Part shown: piece by piece, positions 57,877-64,000 of the stretch
Numbering within the stretch: the stretch's first letter is position 1
Layout: each line of letters begins with the position of its first letter
From: an uncultured Granulosicoccus sp.
GTDB taxonomy: Bacteria > Pseudomonadota > Gammaproteobacteria > Granulosicoccales > Granulosicoccaceae
Reading direction: 5' to 3'
NCBI GenBank assembly: GCA_937924505.1
Contig: CALDSR010000002.1
Span: 1-64,000, forward strand
Length of the DNA: 64,000 bases
Notes under the pieces: model-generated
The model's database searches: none
Told to the model about the DNA's origin: nothing
Seen by the model: the letters and a program-made list of their open reading frames with translations, nothing else
Made by a program: the position numbers and the translations under genes

Positions 57877-59064
57877 CTAACTGGCTCCGTAGGCAAGTGC
57901 CATGACAGTTCCGCCGAGGTTCACGCAGGAGCCAAGGTACTGTGTCATGACCACGCCGCTGATCTTGTTTGTTCTGTCAACCCAGAAGTGCGTTGCCGCC
58001 GCACCTGACCAACCACCCTCTCCCACAGCAGTAAGATTCAGAGCCTGACCAAGATCCGTCATGACACGCCCGATCAGATTCCAACCATAGCCCGGATAAG
58101 CCATGCCACTTATCGCGATAGGCATCCGAGTACTTGATAGTCTATTGGTCCAGGACATATCGAGCATCGCATCCGATAACAATCGCTGCCCATCAGCTGA
58201 ACAACCATCCATCAGCACATGCGTAAAACGTGAGTAGTCATCCAGTGTCGAGTAAAGTCCATGACCACCGCGAACAAAATTCGCTGACGCCTCGATCGGA
58301 TGCGCAGCATCTACATTCAATGGGGTAAGCTCCTGCGTCGTTACGTCGGGATCGTTTACCTGACCCAAGGTTTTCTGCCCATACATGCACACAAGATTCT
58401 CGACCTGGTCGGCCGGCACACTGAAACCCGTATTCTGCATACCCAATGGCTGAAACACATGTTCATCGAGTTGTTCGCCCAGCCCTTGGCCCGTCACTCT
58501 CACCAACACCTCTGCCAGTACGTCGCAGGCGTAGCTGTAATACCAGCATTCTCCCGGCTGAAAGGCCAACGGCATGGTGGCGATGGCATCGACCAGATCA
58601 CTCAAGGAGCGGCTACCATCCTCGGCAAAGCGCGCTTCACGGTACATATCAGCGATCGTACAGTTAGCCAGAAAATCATAGGATAATCCCGCGCGATGGG
58701 TCATCAGATCTTCTATCGTGATGTGACGCTGCAAGGTGTGATGCTTACCATCACCAGCAAGAACCTTGGCGTGTTCAAAACCCGGAACCCAACGGCATAC
58801 TGGCGCATCAAGTGATAACAATCCCGACTCAATAAGCTGCAGCGCTCGCACCGCAACCACCGGTTTCGTCATAGAGTAAATGCGATAGATTCCCGTCAAA
58901 TCGAGCGGGCGTTGCTGCTCATAGTCAAACCAGCCACGACACTGCTCGTCAAGGACCTCATCATTTTGCGACACACGCCAAGCGATCGATGCAAGGTTCT
59001 TATCATCGATGTGCTTGTCAGCCAATGTGTGAATGCGATTCAGGCGCGTTGCGTCAAGCTTCAT
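57877..59064 (-). CDS. Serine hydrolase of the beta-lactamase / family VIII esterase type
   Basis: This 395-residue protein begins directly with MKLDATRLNRIHTL, with no signal peptide, so it is likely cytoplasmic. The catalytic serine and lysine are S64 and K67 in IYRIYSMTKPV. The tyrosine motif of the class C/esterase VIII group is in CWYYSYACDVLAEVLV near residue 180. A later GEGGWSGAAATHFWVD fits the KTG-like third motif position. These enzymes cleave esters or act on peptides; true beta-lactamase activity is unlikely without export. It lies 4 bases downstream of the HEAT-repeat protein gene. Confidence 0.85.
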   Translation of the reverse strand: MKLDATRLNRIHTLADKHIDDKNLASIAWRVSQNDEVLDEQCRGWFDYEQQRPLDLTGIYRIYSMTKPVVAVRALQLIESGLLSLDAPVCRWVPGFEHAKVLAGDGKHHTLQRHITIEDLMTHRAGLSYDFLANCTIADMYREARFAEDGSRSLSDLVDAIATMPLAFQPGECWYYSYACDVLAEVLVRVTGQGLGEQLDEHVFQPLGMQNTGFSVPADQVENLVCMYGQKTLGQVNDPDVTTQELTPLNVDAAHPIEASANFVRGGHGLYSTLDDYSRFTHVLMDGCSADGQRLLSDAMLDMSWTNRLSSTRMPIAISGMAYPGYGWNLIGRVMTDLGQALNLTAVGEGGWSGAAATHFWVDRTNKISGVVMTQYLGSCVNLGGTVMALAYGAS

Positions 59065-59068
59065 GAAT

Positions 59069-60124
59069 TCACTGCTTTCGGGTATTCAACTGCAACTCGA
59101 TCGCCGCAACACGTTGTCGCGTCGCGTCATCAATTGCCATCCCCTTGAGGGCCAGAATCGAGCCGCGTCGCACTCGCTTCACTTCATCGGGATTCGCGGC
59201 AACTGCCATCAAAGACTGAATGACTTCGTAACTTTGATCTTCGTGACCGACCAAAGCATAAGCCGAGGTTTGACGTACAAGCCGGTCTTCGTCCTGCAAG
59301 CCATTGACGATGATTGGTGTATGGGCGGGATCGTTTGTCCAACGAGATAAAATGTCGATACTGCTACGCCTGACACTTGCATCAGGGTGCGCCGCAAGTA
59401 ATGCGACTTGCTCTGACATACCAACACGCGTGTCATCGTCAACCGTTCCAGGTACGGCGAGCGCGGTCAAGGTATCCACCAGGACGTCAGCTTCATACTC
59501 CGTTGCCAGCAGACCTGACACCAGGGCTTGCGCCTCACTGTTTCCGGGTTGAATGTATTTAAGTAATCCCAGACCAACTTTCCGAGAGGCAGGGTCACCC
59601 GAGAAAATCAGTTCACTGGCCAGCGCCGTCACCTCAGGCGCATCCACATCGCCCAGTAACTGCGCGAGTCGACGCAGCCGCGCAGTATCGGTTTCGAGGC
59701 GGAATTCATTAATTACTGCTTGTAAAAAATCAGGATCAGCATTTAAACGTTCAGCAAGGATCTTGAAGTCCACATCACTGATACCACTGCGCCCAAGATT
59801 ATAAACATCAACCTCTGGCCACACCGTCGCCTCAGTTGAGGTAACGTTACTCGCAACAACCGTGTTTTGTTGCGAGTCAGTGTGTGTCGAGCTCGCCGCA
59901 TTGCCTTGTAAGGTATTGCCAGCATCAGCGACACTCTCTTTGGTGGAGAATGGTGATGTTGTTGAGGAATTTTCGGTTGCGACAACTTCTCTGTTGTCCG
60001 CTTTTGCGTTGGTGGCATTCGAGCCTTCCTTATCAGAAGGGCTCGAGAGAAATCTTGCCCCGAGGATGATGGCCACACCTGCCAACAGGCAGGGTGCCAA
60101 GTACCACCATCCTCGACGCGTCAT
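59069..60124 (-). CDS. Membrane-anchored protein with HEAT-like repeats
   Basis: This 351-residue protein has an N-terminal membrane helix (WYLAPCLLAGVAIILGARFL). A Ser/Thr/Asn-rich linker of about 80 residues follows, then a helical domain from about residue 110. That domain has repeats of the HEAT kind, such as 'DAPEVTALASELIFSGDPASRKVGLGLL', 'HPDASVRRSSIDILSRW' and 'DEDRLVRQTSAYALVGH'. The topology (short cytoplasmic end, large periplasmic part) suggests an envelope scaffold. It is flanked on both sides by minus-strand genes only 3-4 bases away, so the three form a unit. I do not recognise a named family. Confidence 0.7.
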   Translation of the reverse strand: MTRRGWWYLAPCLLAGVAIILGARFLSSPSDKEGSNATNAKADNREVVATENSSTTSPFSTKESVADAGNTLQGNAASSTHTDSQQNTVVASNVTSTEATVWPEVDVYNLGRSGISDVDFKILAERLNADPDFLQAVINEFRLETDTARLRRLAQLLGDVDAPEVTALASELIFSGDPASRKVGLGLLKYIQPGNSEAQALVSGLLATEYEADVLVDTLTALAVPGTVDDDTRVGMSEQVALLAAHPDASVRRSSIDILSRWTNDPAHTPIIVNGLQDEDRLVRQTSAYALVGHEDQSYEVIQSLMAVAANPDEVKRVRRGSILALKGMAIDDATRQRVAAIELQLNTRKQ

Positions 60125-60127
60125 GCC

Positions 60128-60982
60128 TTAAAGCCTGCCGAACGGTAAAGCTGTTGAGAACTCAACCATTTCATCACTATTCGGTGGGTTACGAGCCAGC
60201 GTCCAGCCACCTTCGATAATGTCAATACCTTCCAAGCGCACTGACTGATAAAACAGTGGTGTGCCCGCACAACGCCCAGAGTCGAAGCCGTAAACATCTT
60301 GAGCAATACCATCAGCGCCAGCTGTACCCGGTTCGAGCAAGGTAATTGCATCAAGCAATGCACCCCAAGTCTGTGCACCAACAATACCGTCTGGCGTTAA
60401 ACCGTTAGCGGATTGGAAATCCTGTGTCGCAGCTTCGGATAATGGGCCAAACTCACCGTCAGCAAACGCTGTGAAATCTGCACCATCACCAAACCCTGAG
60501 CAGAAAACAACACGTTGAATACCGGCCGCATACAGACTGTCAGCAAACTGTCCATTTGCAGAGGTCCGCTCTACTGTGCAGTTGTCATCCCAGTTCGCTG
60601 TCGAAGAATTACTGTCGGTTCCCATCTCACTTCCACAAGGAGTGGACGCTGATGGGTCAGTAAAACCATCGCCATCCGCATCACCGGGGACAAAATCATC
60701 GTCAAGACTATTGATAATGCCGTCGCCATCGACGTCATCGTCATTAATATTGAGGATGCCGTCGCCATCCAGATCGGCTGGATCGAAGTCGATGTCTTCT
60801 GCGTTGGGAATACCATCGCCATCGACATCGTTCGGATCGAAGATCGGTGGATCGAGGTCTAAATCTAAATCGCCATCGCTGTCACCACTACTGCCACCGC
60901 AACCGACCAACAGGCCGCTAAATGCGGCAATGATCAGGTACCGAGCAATGGGCTTGCCGGTTACTGCTACCACTCTCTTCAT
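60128..60982 (-). CDS. Lipoprotein with calcium-binding TSP3-like repeats and a peptidoglycan-binding-like segment
   Basis: This 284-residue protein (ATG 60982) has a lipobox (FSGLLVGCGGSS). An Asp-rich stretch of thrombospondin type-3-like loops follows, such as DVDGDGIPNAEDIDFDPADL, which should bind calcium. From about residue 130 a domain with four cysteines includes LSEAATQDFQSANGLTPDGI, VGAQTWGALL. That is the pattern of a PG_binding_1 domain. So it is an outer-membrane lipoprotein that may touch peptidoglycan. It is the first gene of the three-gene minus-strand unit ending with the serine hydrolase. The exact role is unknown. Confidence 0.78.
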   Translation of the reverse strand: MKRVVAVTGKPIARYLIIAAFSGLLVGCGGSSGDSDGDLDLDLDPPIFDPNDVDGDGIPNAEDIDFDPADLDGDGILNINDDDVDGDGIINSLDDDFVPGDADGDGFTDPSASTPCGSEMGTDSNSSTANWDDNCTVERTSANGQFADSLYAAGIQRVVFCSGFGDGADFTAFADGEFGPLSEAATQDFQSANGLTPDGIVGAQTWGALLDAITLLEPGTAGADGIAQDVYGFDSGRCAGTPLFYQSVRLEGIDIIEGGWTLARNPPNSDEMVEFSTALPFGRL

Positions 60983-61124
60983 GCTTTCTCTCCACATGTG
61001 ATTGTTAGTTACGTTTCCCGCGCGAGCGGTATGTATACAGACTTCAAGCGCCCTGATCCCAGTACCTCCACTCAGGAACCTGTAGACCCATTCTAGTGCA
61101 AGATTGGAATGAAATATAAGCCGC

Positions 61125-61913
61125 CTATTTTCCGCCGCTCATTGCCTTGACCTTTTCAAGCCCCGCCACCCAATCCTGGTTGGCACCGGCAGCGTGCAAA
61201 GCTTCATACCCGGCCCGCGTAAAGGTGCCTGGCGTTGCGATTTCGCCGAGCAATTTCTGTGACGACACATCCGGTCTGCTGCGCGCCACATCAACCGCAC
61301 CTTGCACATGGCGCAGCACCATCTCGCGAGACAGTTCGGCGGACCAACCTTGTTTTACAAACCACTGCTCCAAGGTCTGGAACAGGCCAAACGTCCACGC
61401 ATACGAACACGAAGCGATCATGCTGTCATCGAAAGCGGGCTCGGAATCGAACACGACGACAGGACAGTGCTCACCAAACAAGTGCGCTACTGTCGCGTTA
61501 TCCGGAAACATCGGTATGAACGGGTCTCCGTGTTCGATAAAACTCGACGGCATGATGCGCACGACAGTCGCCGGCGCGGCAGCTTCTACCAGCTCCTGGA
61601 TAAGGAGTCCGGATACCGCTGACATCAAAATCTGGTCAGCGGCAAGGTTCAGCTCGGCCAAGGCATCGAGTGCATCATCTGGACGCACAGACAACAGGAT
61701 GACATCGGCATTGGCAACCACTGATGCATTGTCGGACATGACGCGACAACCAAATCGAGACGAGAGATCGGCAGCAACGTGCGCATTACGCGGAGACAGT
61801 AATATTTCGCCCTGATGGTCTGATTTCATCAGTGCAGCGATCGTATAGCTCGCTAGATGGCCGGTGCCGATAACGCCAAGGACTGGAGTGGCGTGTGTGT
61901 CCATGGGATTCAT
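61125..61913 (-). CDS. ProC-like NAD(P)-dependent reductase, substrate unassigned
   Basis: This 262-residue protein has an N-terminal dinucleotide fold with GVIGTGHLASYTIAALM near residue 13. It has ILLSVRPDDALDALAEL and VRIMPSSFIEHGDP, both in the places where P5C reductase has VKP and MPN. The C-terminal helical domain (about 165-262) has the dimerisation-helix pattern. The proline-pathway gene proB lies far away at 7696. The family includes true P5C reductases and F420-like oxidoreductases. Since the MPN motif reads MPS, I do not call it proC. Confidence 0.75.
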   Translation of the reverse strand: MNPMDTHATPVLGVIGTGHLASYTIAALMKSDHQGEILLSPRNAHVAADLSSRFGCRVMSDNASVVANADVILLSVRPDDALDALAELNLAADQILMSAVSGLLIQELVEAAAPATVVRIMPSSFIEHGDPFIPMFPDNATVAHLFGEHCPVVVFDSEPAFDDSMIASCSYAWTFGLFQTLEQWFVKQGWSAELSREMVLRHVQGAVDVARSRPDVSSQKLLGEIATPGTFTRAGYEALHAAGANQDWVAGLEKVKAMSGGK

Positions 61914-62064
61914 TAATTTTCGTCAGAACCTGGCAATAAACGACAACACTTGAATATAGCCGCTCAGGATTTCTCGTGGTGCCTGTTCCAACGAGTCTAA
62001 ATCATCGGGATTGCGACACGTGCCCGGTACCCTCAAGCGTTACAGTTTATTTCATTCCACAGAC

Positions 62065-62105
62065 AAAAAACCCCAACCACGAAGACTCATGATTGGGGTT
62101 TTTTT
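62065..62105. terminator. Strong rho-independent terminator after katG
   Basis: AAAAAACCCCAA (62065-62076) and TTGGGGTTTTTT (62093-62104) form a 12-bp stem with a 16-base loop, with T runs in either direction. It lies 70 bases after the katG stop and ends the katG transcript. It would also stop a transcript coming from the left. Confidence 0.9.
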
Positions 62106-62174
62106 CGACTGGGATTACATGCCTACCCGACAGAATATAATCGACCCGGTAAGCATACCGTGTGTATCAAATCA

Positions 62175-64000
<1,826 letters not shown>

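Noticed and set aside
57877..59064. Calling the serine hydrolase a resistance beta-lactamase
   Set aside because: There is no signal peptide and the motif spacing fits family VIII esterases at least as well.

Overview
The window is chromosomal DNA of a gammaproteobacterium of moderate GC content. The case rests on gene order: rplU-rpmA-obgE-proB, murJ-ribF-ileS-lspA-ispH, a complete rnfABCDGE operon, priA-argS followed by an FtsN-like SPOR gene, a long HrpA helicase, and dcd-mrp next to metG. A three-gene proton-translocating transhydrogenase (pntAA/pntAB/pntB), a secreted metalloprotease with a GlyGly-CTERM-like tail and several lipoproteins fit a free-living, probably marine, aerobic or facultative cell. 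The habitat is inference. No tRNA, rRNA, prophage, plasmid or CRISPR array was seen.

Layout. 1-3835: the end of a staphylococcal-nuclease-like protein, a small 5'-3' exonuclease, an RluE-type pseudouridine synthase and a secreted metzincin. 4020-8832: ispB diverges from rplU-rpmA, followed by obgE-proB. 8871-16805: rpsT diverges from murJ-ribF, then ileS-lspA-ispH and a MOSC protein. 16914-20828: a minus-strand group with a small beta-barrel protein, an Ig-repeat lipoprotein and a cNMP/HDOD regulator. 21147-26721: a TlpA-like lipoprotein, hemJ, rppH, dcd, mrp and metG. 26726-31789: rnfABCDGE, tightly overlapping and starting 4 bases after metG. 31889-38780: a DUF1841 protein, an L,D-transpeptidase, mazG, a YfaZ-like protein and an 800-residue secreted esterase-like protein. 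38782-49266: hrpA, a membrane-anchored thioredoxin-fold protein, a REP-associated tyrosine transposase (RAYT), the SPOR protein, argS and priA. 49671-55337: a PQQ-type sugar dehydrogenase lipoprotein, a 950-base gene-free stretch and the pnt operon. 55601-64000: hemH, a GNAT acetyltransferase, a GFA protein, a block of three cell-envelope genes, a ProC-like reductase and katG, which runs off the right edge.

Most of the window is housekeeping. Energy coupling is prominent: Rnf (ferredoxin/NADH and ion gradient) and Pnt (NADH/NADPH and proton gradient) are both complete. Heme synthesis (hemJ, hemH) and a heme catalase-peroxidase are also present.

The less ordinary material is a family of 27-bp REP-like repeats, three of four copies abutting or overlapping gene ends, with a RAYT gene that may mobilise them; a PntAA subunit carrying an extra C-terminal helix-hairpin-helix domain; a DnaA-box cluster in the largest gene-free gap; a second repeat family built on TGTGGGTGTCCA; two short tandem repeats; and envelope genes with unassigned domains. 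I found no defence system, and nothing I could defend as a wholly new system.
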